Below are positions 1 through 10,887 of a stretch of DNA of 64,000 bases, piece after piece. Position numbers and translations under genes: made by a program. The notes beneath the pieces are model-generated. The model did no database searches. It was given only the letters and a program-made list of their open reading frames with translations, and was not told the origin of the DNA. Where the stretch lies: contig JAUEDM010000008.1 in assembly GCA_033439685.1 (NCBI GenBank), positions 124,001 through 188,000 of the forward strand. Reading direction: 5' to 3'. The stretch is from Apodospora peruviana (Eukaryota > Ascomycota > Sordariomycetes > Sordariales > Lasiosphaeriaceae). Numbering within the stretch: the stretch's first letter is position 1; each line of letters starts with the position of its first letter.

Positions 1-1
1 C

Positions 2-1093
2 TCACGTCGCTCCAACCAAAACCAAGCCAGCGTCAGAATACAACACATTCCGATTAAAGAACGCCAGCGGTTTCTCAGCCCGCAAATCACGGATAAAATG
101 CTTCAGGATATCTTCCTTCCCGTTCTCGCTATCGTCCTCCCTTTCCCTCGAATCGGCCATCTGTTTCGCCAACTCATCAAACTCAGCCGCCTCACCACCG
201 ACATTGAACCCCTTAAGCAACGCAACAGGCCAAGCAAGCTCGCCCATCTTGGCCACCTGGCCAAACATGATCTCCAACAACCGGAGCATACGATTCTCCT
301 CGCCGGCCTCGATCGTCCCGAATTCATGCGAAAACCCAATCTTGCCCATGTGGTCGAACGTGATGAGCAGCGAGAACAATGAAGTGTCAATCGGTTTCCC
401 GTCCACCGAAACAATTTTGTTCAGCCAGCGGTGACATATCTCGCGCGTGCTCTTCTCGTACGCTGCTAGTGAAGAGGTGGTCATGGCCTTCTCCCAGACT
501 TGACGCCGGTAGCGGTGTTCCTCCCTATCCAAGATAGAATCGAGGTTATATTCGCCTTTGTAGTGCAAAACATCATAGACGCCGGCGTTCCGCTTGCGGC
601 AACCGCTTCGCGAGCTGTGGATCTTTTGGATCGCGTCTGTTGACAGAATGGCCAGCTCGTTTGGTGCGATTCTGACGATGTCCGACCCGTATTTTTCGAA
701 CAGCTTGTTCTGCTCGATGTGCATCTGTCCGTTTCTGTTGGTCCATGGGCCGTAGAACTTGGTCATTTTGGCGAATAGTGGTCCTGGGAAGTGGCTGAGT
801 CTATGGAAGAAGACTCTGTAGATTATGATGCTTGTGAATAGAGCAGCTAGGTAGGAGGTGAACATGGCTGTCGAGACAAGGATCCCCGAGACCAATCCGG
901 TTTGTGAGGTAGCGGCTACCGTCAAGGCTGCGTAGATGGATGTGTGCGCCATCAAGATGCCGTACGCGCTGGTGACGTGGTAGCCGCGGATAAAGTAAAG
1001 CAGGTGTGAGAGGATGCCAGTGATGGCCGCAAGTAGGCATGGTTGCACGATGCCGGCTTCACCGGCCGTCCAGGGGAGAATGAGCGGCTCCAT
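2..1093 (-). CDS. cytochrome P450, N-terminal 363 residues (cut by window edge)
   Basis: A fungal cytochrome P450 entering the window from the left edge; the I-helix onward, including the heme cysteine loop, lies outside. The ATG at 1093 opens an uninterrupted frame. Residues 1-97 contain several hydrophobic segments instead of the usual single anchor, a pattern known in some fungal P450 clans. The proline-rich hinge FPGP is at 102-105, followed by P450-typical sequence (KYGSDIVRIAPNELAI; HRYRRQVWEKAM in the C-helix region). The last residues (DAGLVLVGAT) are the start of the I-helix oxygen-binding motif, so the cut falls just before its acidic/Thr pair. Family membership is clear; substrate is unknown. 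The nearest downstream partner genes are a transporter and an actin paralogue. Confidence 0.93.
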   Translation of the reverse strand: MEPLILPWTAGEAGIVQPCLLAAITGILSHLLYFIRGYHVTSAYGILMAHTSIYAALTVAATSQTGLVSGILVSTAMFTSYLAALFTSIIIYRVFFHRLSHFPGPLFAKMTKFYGPWTNRNGQMHIEQNKLFEKYGSDIVRIAPNELAILSTDAIQKIHSSRSGCRKRNAGVYDVLHYKGEYNLDSILDREEHRYRRQVWEKAMTTSSLAAYEKSTREICHRWLNKIVSVDGKPIDTSLFSLLITFDHMGKIGFSHEFGTIEAGEENRMLRLLEIMFGQVAKMGELAWPVALLKGFNVGGEAAEFDELAKQMADSREREDDSENGKEDILKHFIRDLRAEKPLAFFNRNVLYSDAGLVLVGAT

Positions 1094-1974
1094 TGTTATG
1101 ATCTAATTATCTGCTTCAAGCACAACATAATGATGAGAAGACGTGATGATGAGCTTGCGGGGTTTGAGACTCTTATATCCTGGCCACCGCACCTGCTCAG
1201 GAAGGTTAGTCATGTTCCATGCATGGATGAACAGGTATTGGTCGATCTTCCTAGTATCTGAGACTCTAATGCAACCTCGCATAGAACGCGAGCCCCCATT
1301 CGGATTGGTTCGGTGATAGATGTGCCACACAGCTTTGCTGCCATACATCCGATGTGTGTGGAATCTGCGTGTGGAATCTGCGTATGGAATCTCGTAATAT
1401 GTACGGGGCTAATGCACCTCGACACATCTGCAAACCCGAAGGGCGTGATCATCAATATTTTGTCTGGACATGCTGACACCTCCCAACTTTATCTCACGCA
1501 TCTGACATTTCCTTAGAGGACCGGTCAGCAAGTCTTTGCTTATATACTATTTAATTACTTGATGACAATTAGCGGAGACTTGTGACGGCCGGTGCGATTG
1601 AACCTTGATTGAATTGATTGCGACCGTCAACGGTATATAACCCATTAGAATTCCAAAGGTTAGCACCTTTGGTATTCTGGCATCCTTTTGCAATTGAGGG
1701 GGGTTTGATGTAATGGGTTTGGGTCATTGCACTGGCTGTCACAAGACTAAAAGGTCCTCTTCTTGGAATACGTCTATGACCACTGTTGCGGGGTGCAATT
1801 GCTGCAATTGTACTGACAAAAATATGTACTGCAGTAGGTGCAAAACCTAAGGTATTGGGCCCAACCTCTTAGAGGAGCAGTGCATAATACTCTAGCTCAA
1901 CACGCCGACGTCCATCTGCCCTATAGATTCCCCAAATGTCTCATCATCTCTCCCTGGGCGTCGTAAATATCATC
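1094..1974. other. intergenic, contains one copy of a dispersed repeat
   Basis: Upstream region of the P450 gene. No convincing coding exon seen. It holds the repeat copy annotated at 1580-1745. The short open frames here lack codon structure or splice support. Confidence 0.6.
1580..1745 (+). repeat. dispersed repeat, copy A
   Basis: This stretch matches, in inverted orientation, 21735-21888. The shared core includes GCGATTGA, a TTGATTGAATTGATTGCGAC block, the GTCAACGGTATATAACCCAT block, and TATTCTGGCATCCTTTTG, with small indels between blocks. The match fades after GGTTTGGGTCA. No coding capacity. It is probably the remnant of a short transposable element; the copies are diverged, consistent with age or RIP. 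Confidence 0.8.
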
Positions 1975-2994
1975 CTACCCTAAGATCAGGTTGGTGCGAA
2001 ACCGGACTCGCTCGTGGTGGATGCGAAGATGTGGCAGACATATCCTCGCATAGCAACTGTCACATGCGAACCGGTCGGAACCGCCGAACCTAGGAACCAA
2101 GGGTCCTTCATAATAACAAAGGATACAAAGATCATTGACGTCGCCCCTCGGCTCCCAAGCAAATCCATAGGCATGGGGGCAAGTGAGGATTTCGGGCACC
2201 TCCTCCCGTCCTCATTGCCATGGCTGCCGCCGTCCAGACACTTGCCACTCCATTCCTTTCCGCACAGCTAGCAGAATGTCGCCTTACAGTTGCAGACTGT
2301 TCAAGTTAGCAACCGCAGTCTGTTTCAAGTGACCACCCTGGTAGGTAGGTAGGTAGGTAAGTATGGAGGTGACCTACCCATATGGTCGCATCCGTCCGTC
2401 CTTTCAACCAAGGTCTGGCACGAGGGGCAGCGTTGCCACCCATTAGCACGGGCAAGGTCGAGCACCCCCTGCGCGGTAGAGTCTGTCGGGCAGTTGGGGC
2501 TGCCAGCGTGTGAAGCGCCCCGGCAGATGGCACAAGTTGTAGCCTCGCACTTGGGGCACGTGGCGACCCCATCGGAGGAGCAGATCCGTTCTGGTGGGAT
2601 AAATGCCGAGCATGTCGGCCGGTGGCAGTATCGTCGGCTTGGCGCAGGTGTGGACAACTCGATCTTCTTGGCCTCGAATTCTTCCACCAGCTCTGGTGTG
2701 AGGAACCGCCAGAAGCTGCGAGCGGGATATCCCAACCGCCGCATGCAGGGTGAGATCCGTTCTTCAGGTGGTACCGGTAGATTAACTTGACGCAGTCGCC
2801 GCAGTGGTCATGGTGATTGGGTTCGCAATGGAAGGTGCTTGAGGGAGGGTACATGTAGCACTTAGTACCGCAGGTGAAGCAGTCCGTCCGTGGTAATATG
2901 TCGAGTTCCGGATCTCTTCCTCGCCGCCCGTGGTCTTAGAAATCTCGGTTGCTTGTGAGGGAGCAGCCTCGTAGTCGATGCTGTCGGGATTCAT
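1975..2994 (-). pseudogene. decayed RBR-type (RING-IBR-RING) E3 ligase-like gene
   Basis: Reading from an ATG at 2994 (MNPDSIDYEA), pieces of an RBR protein appear in three frames. RING1: TDCFTCGTKCYM and HHDHCGDCVKLIYR (about 2885-2770). IBR: FLTPELVEEFEAKKIE, YCHRPTCSAFIPP, CPKCEATTCAICRG, NGWQRCPSCQTLVERTDGCDHM (2700-2380). RING2: CNCKATFC-stop-LCGKEW, then a Cys/His-rich tail ending at 1975. Breaks visible: a shift before RING1 with no intron able to repair it, a second shift before FLTPEL, an in-frame TAG at 2270-2268 where the family has Tyr (FCYLCG), and another shift before the tail. One intron (about 2377-2296, GTAGGT donor, GCTAAC branch) is still recognisable. A related decayed copy lies at 33321-34250 on the other strand. 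A sequencing error could explain one break but not all. Confidence 0.78.
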
Positions 2995-3777
2995 TTTTGA
3001 AACGGCCTGCTTTCGCCTGGTTGCTTGGAGATGGATCTGGGAGAGAAAGGAGTAGTCGGTTTTGATGCCAGAGTTGCGAATAGATGGAGGAGGGAAAAAG
3101 AGATGAGGTGGTGGAAGGAAGTTGAGAATTTAAAGGCCGAAAGAAATAAGCCAAAAGGCTAACAGGAAATGAAGTTTAGTCTTCGTACTCGATTTCGCGT
3201 CGTGCAGTATTGTGAGTTTAGCCCAAGACAAACCTTCTTGTTCGTCAAAATGCTGGCCAATGACTCAAAAGTTCCGTCCCATTCCGGACCTCCGAAACCG
3301 CCTCTCGTCCAGCACATCAGATTCGATAAGCCTGAATCAACAAGCCTGAACGGATGTATGAACAAACTGATTGAATACTTGATAACACAAGTAGAAGCGC
3401 AATCCTCTTTCTTAAACAACCAGCATCGGTCGGAAAAAAATATCCCCAGGGGTTAAGTGTTCACCTCAGGCGGCCTCCGTCCAGTCGCATCGCCTCCGTC
3501 TGCCGCGCCAGTTTCCTCCTACTGGTGGCCGAGGCAGAGCCGTCTTCTGAAACTTTGCTAGCGGCAAAGGTTTGAGTCACGGTGTTGTCAGATTCTCAAC
3601 TGTAAAACCCCTCCTGATTCACCGGTCAAGCGCTTAAGTGGGCTCGTTGACAATTCATACCTTCCCTCTCCAACCCTCGACAAAGTTCAGTTAATTTGTT
3701 ACTCCCCCGCGAGCGGTTATCACGGATCAGATAGCTATTTATACCTACCTATTTGATCTTGTAAACCCTTATTAGCC
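2995..3777. other. intergenic, nothing recognised
   Basis: Lies between the RBR relic and the 3' end of the MFS gene. Only short overlapping frames on both strands, no family similarity and no clear repeat. Confidence 0.5.
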
Positions 3778-5275
3778 TCAAGCAATCCACTTCCACCCCT
3801 TCCCCTTTCCATCCGCCCAGCGCACACCAACACAACATGCCGTCGCGCAGACCAACAACGCACCGTCCCAATACGCGATGCTCGCATACGCCTTGGCCCC
3901 CTGTTCCGAACCTCCAAGCAGCTGCCCGCCCACAGGACTGCCAAACATCGTCCCCAGCCCCCTCACAAACAGGATAAACGCGTTCACCGCAGCGTACTGT
4001 CGGATCCCAAACACCTCGGCAATCATTGCCGGAAACAGCGCGTAGTACCCGCCCACGGAGAAACTGTAAAAGGCAATAAACACCAGCCACAGCGACAGTG
4101 AAGCAGACGCTGTGGTCATGACACTAGGCAGCCAAAACGCAAAGACACTGATCGCCGCAAGCAGAAGCGTTAGCACGAGGGTATTCTGTCTGCCGATACG
4201 ATCACCAGCGTATCCCGTCAAAATCCGCCCAAAGGCATTGATGGCACTGCTTGCGGCAAGAAGGTTTGCGCCCTTGGAAGCGGTCTCGCCCAGGACTACC
4301 GTGTAGGAAGGAATAAAGGACAGCGGTAGCTGTGCGCCAGCAGCCTGCAGAAACGCGGCCACGGCGGAAAAGATGAACGTCGGTCGCGAGGCCAGAGCAC
4401 GCGAGACGTGGGTATCTCGCCTTTCCGGTCCGTCTGCGGTCGACACGGATGCGAATCGGCTGCGTGGGACAGACCAGGCGACGGGTAGTCCGGCGGCGAG
4501 GTTGAAGAGGGCCAGTATCCGGAGGGTCCAGCGGCCGCCGACGGCGCTGAGCAGGGCGCGGATTGTGGGTGATAGAATCAGGCCGCCTGCGCCGCCGCCT
4601 GCTAAGATCTGTCGAACAGTTAAATATTGCTGGCTGCTGTGAGAGGATAGGGGGAAAATAACTTACGAAACCCATCGCCGTAGCCCGGTGATTGGTGAAA
4701 TACTCGGGCGCTGGAGCAAGCAGCGGGAAATAGAGCAGCGACATGCCCATTCCGACGAGGAACCCCTGCGTGAGGAGGAGTTGCCACACCGCTGTGCTGA
4801 GCGAGGCCAACGCGAACCCGGTTGCAACGATCAGAACGCCGGAGATGGTGATCGTTCGCGGCGTTAGTAGCCGCAGCATCCTTCTGCGCCACAGCCGTGT
4901 TGATGGGGCGGTGGATGCCCAGGTTCCGTGCTCAATTCGCGATATCACTGGATTCACGAGGATTCCGCCCGCCCAGGTCAGTCCGTAGCAGAGGGTGCCG
5001 ACGAAGGCGAGTAGCGCTGTCGGGGGTGAGGCTTGTGACGCTGGTGAGGGCACCAGGACAATTTGGCTTGATGAGAGGTAGTACTCCTGAAATACGCCAA
5101 AGCATTGGTTGTAGCCTATTGTTAGGGCGATGGTCACGAAGGCGGAACAGAGCACCGCTGCTTGCTTTTTGCGGGATATTGGCGGTAATGATGCTGCTGG
5201 TGCGACAGTTGAGGTTGTTTCGGATTCGGCTTCTAGCCGGTTGGTGAGCCGAATGGATTGGGTTTGGGTCGTCAT
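3778..5275 (-). CDS. MFS transporter, monocarboxylate (MCT)-like
   Basis: Two exons, 5275-4667 and 4608-3778, separated by a 58-nt intron (GTAAGT...CGACAG); the join gives 479 aa, in frame. Start is the first ATG (MTTQTQSIRL). The hydrophilic N-terminus of about 35 residues precedes 12 predicted membrane spans in two halves split by a central loop (WSVPRSRFASVSTADGPERRDTH). Signature features of the fungal monocarboxylate-porter-like MFS group are NQCFGVFQEYY in span 1, a glycine-rich span 5 (GFILAGGGAGGLILSP) and SAINAFGRILTGYAGDRIGR in the second half. It likely resides in the plasma or vacuolar membrane and moves a small organic acid or a secondary metabolite; the substrate cannot be read from sequence. 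It lies between the RBR relic and the actin paralogue and shares their strand. Confidence 0.92.
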
Positions 5276-5976
5276 TCTGTCTGGTTGAGGTACATAAGGG
5301 CTAGTGCAATGAAGGTAGCAAAGCTAAAGGGAAAGACGTTGAATGGCGGGTGTTTGGAGGATATAAAGAAGACGGATGGATGAGTGAAAAGGGTTATGAT
5401 GACGGTTCACCCCGCACTCCGGGAATAGTATGGCCAGGGCGGTCGATGATCGACGTTAAAACAAGCCTAGGGAGCGACGGGATACGGGGGAATCCTTCGG
5501 GGGTTATTACCTAAACGTCTCACACGGGATCCAAAGAAAGTTCGTCATGCTTTTTTGCTTATGAAATTATGATATCAACGTACGACAGGCAATTGGGGGC
5601 TTCAAAACCGAATTGGCATCTTCAGCGTGTCATACAGACTATACACAGGCCAGTTGTTTATTGGATAATAAGGTCTGCATACAAAATTGGGCGAGTTCGA
5701 CAATGGCAGCGAGAGCCAGGCGCACACCTCTACTAGGCCGAGGAGTGAAAGAGTGTAACGAAGCCGACATTCTTGTTGCCCCGGGCAACGAAAAGGGTTA
5801 TTTTGAGTCCCGGTTATGAACAAAGGTAATACTATTAGTAGTAGTATTTTGGCGGGTGCACGGACTATTGCTCCATGAGAAAAGTACAGGGTAGAAAGAC
5901 CAGACAAAGCTACCCCCGCAATATAACCTTCCTTCCATCTACAAGAAGTACTGGCAGGTGGTACTGCCAAGGCAGT
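5276..5976. other. intergenic: MFS promoter and actin-paralogue 3' flank
   Basis: 701 bp with no gene seen. The MFS gene and the actin paralogue are both on the minus strand, so this holds the MFS promoter and the 3' end of the actin paralogue. Confidence 0.55.
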
Positions 5977-7943
5977 TCAGAAGCATTTTCTGTGGACGAT
6001 ACTCGGCCCACTCTCCTCGTACTCCTGCATCGATATCCACATCTGTTGGAAAGTGCTGAGGGAAGCCAGAATGGATCCACCGATCCAAGTTGAAAACTTC
6101 CGTTCTGGCGGGGCGATGACCTTCACCTTCATGCTGGAAGGGGCGAACGCAGTGATCTCCTTTTCCATCCTGTGGGCTAGCCCAGGGAACATGGAATTTC
6201 CTCCCGCCTGCAAAGTAATGTCAGTGACTGGGGCAAGGTGCAGTGAACTTGAAATGGTGCCAAGGGTTTGGTGACCTAGGAATGCAACATCTCGAACGCA
6301 ACTTACAAGCACTACATTTCCATAAAATTCTTTTCTGACATCCACATCGCACTTCATTATGGAGTTGAACGTGGTGACATGAAGTCCTCCAGATTCCAAA
6401 CCTAGCACCGAGGGCTGGAACATGGCTTCTGGGGCTCTGAATCGCTCGTTGCCGATGGTAATGACTTGCCCATCAGGTAGTTCATAAGACTTTTCCAGGG
6501 CTGATGATTGCGCGGCCGTCTGGATCTCCTCTTCAAAATCAAGAGCAACATAACACAACTTTTCTTTAATATCGCGGACAATCTCTCTCTCAGCTGTCGT
6601 CGAGAAGATGTACCCACGCTCCCCCATAATCTTCATAAGGTAGTCCGTGAGATCACGGCCCGCCATGTCGACTCGTGCGATGGCACGTGGGATGGCGAAT
6701 CCTTCGTAGATTGGGACAACGTGCGTTACCCCGTCGCCTGAGTCGGCTACAATGCCTGTCGTGCGGCCTGAAGCATACAGGGAGAGCACCTCCTGAATGG
6801 ACACGTAGAATGCTGGGGCGTTGAAAGTCTCGAAGACGATTTGGGTCATTTTTTCGCTGTTATTACATAGTCAGTAATATGTTCACTCTTAGGGCCGTGG
6901 CAAATCGCCTGATAGGCTGTTCGTAGCTTACCGATTGGACTTGGGATTGATAGGAGCCTCGCTCATTAGGACCGGGTGTTCCTCCGGCGCTACACGAAGC
7001 TCATTGTAGTAGGTATGGTGCCAAATCTTCTCCATATCATCCCAGTTCGTCACTACCCCATGTTCAATAGGATACCGTAGGGTAAGAATTCCTCGTTTGG
7101 ACTGGGCCTCGTCGCCGACGTACGAGTCTCTCTGGCCCATGCCAATCATGATTCTAGGATGTAAAGGTCAGTGACCGGAAACTCCAAGAGTTGAAGTCAT
7201 GAGAATGAGGCATACCCGTGGTTCCTTGGGCGTCCAACGATGGAGGCTATGGAGACTGATGAGTTCTCCTCCACCGGTTGCATTCGGGATTTGGGTGCTT
7301 ACGGAATACCGCCCTTGGGGCATCATCGCCGGCGAACCCTGCTTTCGTCATACCGGAACTAGTCAGATATTAAGTATCAGCGAATCTGCTCTCCCCAGCC
7401 TCCACTTGATTGTGCGTTACCCGTTATCAAAGATGAGCGCGGCGACCTCTTCTTCCATGCCACCAGGAGTTTGAATCTTAACAAGTTCCACCAGAGGCGC
7501 AGCTAAGGGCGGTTGCTGAATATTAGCCAAGGAAGACTGTTGGCGTTTTGGAACTCACGCTCAACATAGAGGTCAAGTTCTGAGGCCGTGGCCGAAACCT
7601 CTGAGAGTTCGGTGTCTTCGGAGTCCGCCTCGCTGGGGACCGTGTCAATAGTCGACGTCGAGCCTGTCTCCGTGTTTATGGCCCGCAGAGTGTTGGTAGA
7701 TCTGAGAAACTCTCCAGTCACTGTTGCCCTTTGAAGACTCGAGAATTCGGTGTCCAGCGAGTCTATCAGGCTAGGCCCTGTGTCGACAGTCAGGATCGAG
7801 GCTGTCTCCGCGTTCATGGCTCGCAGCGTCTCGGTAGATCCAGTAACTGCAATTTCCCGAAGGCTCGACGAGCCGGGAGTGGTTTGACGGCTGTCCTGGC
7901 TGTCCCGTGACTGAGGGCCCAACCTGCGGAAGAATTGTCTCAT
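5977..7943 (-). CDS. divergent actin with a 143-residue N-terminal extension
   Basis: Core exons 7502-7421 (actin ATG at 7458), 7358-7303, 7246-7216, 7153-6932, 6856-6307, 6207-5977 give a 375-residue actin, exactly canonical length, starting MEEEVAAL and ending HRKCF. Introns are 56-99 nt. ATPase residues are intact in actin numbering: Q137, D154, D157, H161. Unusual residues are T17, N40, R50, E138, A153, R173 and M359. Upstream, an ATG at 7943 opens a 128-codon frame whose end (7559) is followed by a 56-nt intron, 7558-7503, with GTGAGT donor, CTAAT branch and TTAG acceptor; splicing joins the frame in phase to the actin core with no stop. The product would be 518 aa, with an acidic Ser/Thr-rich extension carrying two 46-residue-spaced repeats (TLRAMNAET, TLRAINTET). 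The core is certain; whether the extension is translated is inference. The conventional actin gene is presumably elsewhere. Confidence 0.85.
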
Positions 7944-8393
7944 GGTTGGGTTTGCGCAATACACAATCAGATCCAGTGACTTGGACGTCAACTGCAGTGA
8001 GTGTTACTATTGTGAGAAGGCGTAATACGACGATTAGAAAGCAACTTAGAAGGATGTAGTGATCATGTGCAGGATTAACAAGTCGATGATATGAGTATTG
8101 AGGGTCCTTAATCCGTCTCCATCCTGGGGGGGGGATCAGCTTAAAAGAGCTGAATGACGGCCAAGGACGCCACATCAAATATTACCCCGCTCACTAGGCC
8201 CAATCACATCGAATTGGTGCCTGAGCTAGTCCAGACTGTGTGGCTGTCCAGTGGACGTGTGAGAGATCGACCGAGTAGGAACAGAGAGATCCATTCTGTG
8301 AGTCTGCCGGGCAGCCTCCATGCAGCCCAAGGAGCACGTTAAACCAGACGAGTTCCGGCACAGCCTATTTGGTTTTCCACTCCGTACAGAAAA
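7944..8393. other. intergenic between actin paralogue and HET gene
   Basis: Contains the presumed promoter and 5' leader of the actin paralogue and the 3' end of the HET gene. A CTGCAG at about 7995 could be an acceptor of a further 5' intron. No other feature seen. Confidence 0.5.
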
Positions 8394-10268
8394 TTATATG
8401 AGTCGAAAACAACGCGGCTCTGATTTCCACCATGCCCAATGTCGCCGGGGGTTCGTGTTTCCCGACGGCCCGAACATCCAGCCATCGAGGTAGCAGTGCC
8501 CGACAAAATTGAAGTGTCCTTGGACGCGGGATGACCGCCGCAGGACACAAGGCATTTTGGAACCATGAACAATACATATTAGGTCCCCTTCTTTCATGGT
8601 TCTGTATCCAAGCCCGATCTCAGCGTTCGACGTAAGGAAAACTCGCTTCCCACTAGAAACCTCGAGAGTCTGACGCAGATACAACTGGGCACGGTATACA
8701 CGGGTGTCTTTGGTCGGTGGCATTCCGTCGTCCTGGTTATAGGCGTCGAGGAGCTCGTCCAAACTGTATGGCATGCGCGGATCCAAGGAGAACGCCCCGG
8801 CAACGAGGAGTGTTCGGAGGATGGTCCTGGAGTCAAGCCGAGGTTCATTTCTTTCCTCAGCCCGTTTGTCCGTCGACAACAGCTCTGCCTCGAGAAGAGA
8901 TTTGAGCTCGTCCAGTTTGACAACATCCCTGAGGATACGCCCAAAGTACGAATGAGGGAAGTCGTGAGATATAACCTTCTGGACGGCGGATATAACGTGC
9001 CCCTTGATCTTGAGGACCGAGGACTCAGAATTATCGGGGTCATGAGGGAAGTCCCCACAAGCTGAAAAGCGATGGGGTACCCCAGGAACGAGAACGGGGC
9101 TGCCGCTGGTAAATCTCCTCTCTGCCCAGTTCGGCACCCATGTGGGAAGCCTCGCCACTGTGGTCTCCGACGTCTGGGTCGGTACCACGTATTGAAGAAT
9201 ATCCAACGATCGTGAATTCCATATCGCGACTCTCGCTAGCCGTTTGTACGTCTCTTTAACAGTGATCTTGTAATCCGCGATAATCGGTCGGTCGGATGTC
9301 GTCGGGCCTGCGTGCAGGCGTCGCATTGTCGGACCATGGAAACCGAGAAAGGCATAGATGTAATCCCGCTCATCCTTGGCCAGAAGGTGCTTACGCGCGT
9401 GCCATAGGATCGTCAGAAAATCCTTTTTGTTCTGTTGCAGCAACTCCATCCTGTGGTGATGTATCGCACGCAGCGGCGCAAACCCGGCGGTTGACTTGAG
9501 CCGTTTATGCCACCCCCCGTCACGTCCGCCCTTGGTGATGCTGTAGATCGTCTGTATGAGGTTGACGATGAACTCGAACGGTAGCGACAAATGGCCCCAA
9601 ATCATTTCGACTCTGGAAGCCACCACGGCTTCCTGGTAAACCCACGCACGGCGGAACCACGCGCGATTGAGGAAGCGCTCGAGCACGTCGAGTGGGCCCG
9701 AGGATATGTTGTCCCCCTCGGGACTCAGGCCAACCAAGGCCCTCAGGAGCTCGTAGTTCAGCATCGTGATCGCCGGGTTGGAAACGCTTTGAACTGGGGG
9801 TGAGATGTCTAGTTTTTGGTACATATCCTCGAGAACGTCGGTATCGTCATCATGTTCGCCAAGCCAGACCACCGCGCGTGTTGCTTGCCGGTAAATATCC
9901 CGCATACGCCCAACTTGGTCTTCCTTTTCGTGGACGTTTTCCTGATCGATGCACAGCTGGTCGATCCACAAAAGTCGCTGCGCATCCAACAGGCGTAACC
10001 GTTCAATAGCGGCGTAGAGGCTGGGGGTGACGGTGATTACCCTGCCCGCTTGGGATTTGATTCTGACCCGACGATCTCGGTCCTCTGTCCCCCATGCGTA
10101 TGAAAGCGCATCATATGGGCGTGTATGAACTTGGGATAACGGAATGGGGAAGAGGTCGCAGGCAATCTCATCAAATCTCGATGGGTTCGCTGTAAGGGGG
10201 TAGAGAACAAGGAGTCGTATGTCCCCGGCTTCGAGGGGTTGATATCGGTAGTTAATATTGGATGCCAT
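8394..10268 (-). CDS. HET-domain protein (heterokaryon incompatibility type), 624 aa
   Basis: A single-exon gene. The start is the ATG at 10268 (MASNINYRY); the frame is open further upstream but has no ATG there. The HET domain occupies about residues 50-200: YDALSYAWG (52-60), LLWIDQLCIDQEN (99-111), QVGRMRDIYRQATRAVVWLG (118-137). The C-terminus has HFNFVGHCYLDGWMFG, similar to the short conserved ending seen in many HET proteins. HET domains trigger non-self cell death after hyphal fusion in fungi, and diverged copies are common; no partner domain such as NACHT or a prion motif is visible here. It is transcribed away from the next HET gene, from a shared 619-bp intergenic region. Confidence 0.92.
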   Translation of the reverse strand: MASNINYRYQPLEAGDIRLLVLYPLTANPSRFDEIACDLFPIPLSQVHTRPYDALSYAWGTEDRDRRVRIKSQAGRVITVTPSLYAAIERLRLLDAQRLLWIDQLCIDQENVHEKEDQVGRMRDIYRQATRAVVWLGEHDDDTDVLEDMYQKLDISPPVQSVSNPAITMLNYELLRALVGLSPEGDNISSGPLDVLERFLNRAWFRRAWVYQEAVVASRVEMIWGHLSLPFEFIVNLIQTIYSITKGGRDGGWHKRLKSTAGFAPLRAIHHHRMELLQQNKKDFLTILWHARKHLLAKDERDYIYAFLGFHGPTMRRLHAGPTTSDRPIIADYKITVKETYKRLARVAIWNSRSLDILQYVVPTQTSETTVARLPTWVPNWAERRFTSGSPVLVPGVPHRFSACGDFPHDPDNSESSVLKIKGHVISAVQKVISHDFPHSYFGRILRDVVKLDELKSLLEAELLSTDKRAEERNEPRLDSRTILRTLLVAGAFSLDPRMPYSLDELLDAYNQDDGMPPTKDTRVYRAQLYLRQTLEVSSGKRVFLTSNAEIGLGYRTMKEGDLICIVHGSKMPCVLRRSSRVQGHFNFVGHCYLDGWMFGPSGNTNPRRHWAWWKSEPRCFRLI

Positions 10269-10887
10269 TGGCAACGGTAATGGTCGTGTATTGAAATCCG
10301 AAGCGGGTTTCAAAACGGGATTATTCGGAGGGGTTTCGAGAACGATTACCGTGGGGAGAGAAGGACGGCGGGAACCTACCCTCAGCCGCACGCAGCTAGC
10401 GGAACATGCTTCCAGGTGGGCACTTCCTCCACTGTGAGTGGCCTCCGCCAGCCTGCTCAGGCAGTGTGTGGCGAAGCCACGTAGGTACCTTGGGTACTGC
10501 AAACCGCTGTACCTTTCTGTGGGCGTCAACGAGATCCAGTGCGGCGCGTGGTGCAATGTTCTCTGCGTCCTGTCGTGAATAGCTATGATGGTTCAGCAAC
10601 GGATCTTTGTTCTAGGTATATGTACACCTACTCCAATGTCTTGATTCAAGAAAATTTGGTTTTTGGTTCCAGATTTCGGTGTGAACTCCTCGAAAATGTA
10701 CGTCATTTTCACTGTTCTTGGTGTAGAGCGGCGCAGCATGTCGAAGCCCAAGGCAGTGCAAGAAGGTTTCCCAGTGGGTGACCTATCACGCCACTTGACC
10801 CTCCATCGTCAGAAAACCCCGCTCGTCAACTTGGCGTCTTTTTCACCGTTTCGATCTTCGTAACATCACCACAGGTTACAGATTACC
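10269..10887. promoter_or_regulatory. shared divergent promoter region of two HET genes
   Basis: 619 bp between two oppositely oriented HET genes, so it must contain both promoters. No specific operator was recognised. The frame of the left gene stays open through part of it but without an ATG. Confidence 0.5.

Noticed and set aside
10269..10556. 96-residue N-terminal extension of the left HET protein
   Set aside because: The upstream frame is open but has no ATG (it would start at TTG); the ATG at 10268 is directly before HET-like sequence.
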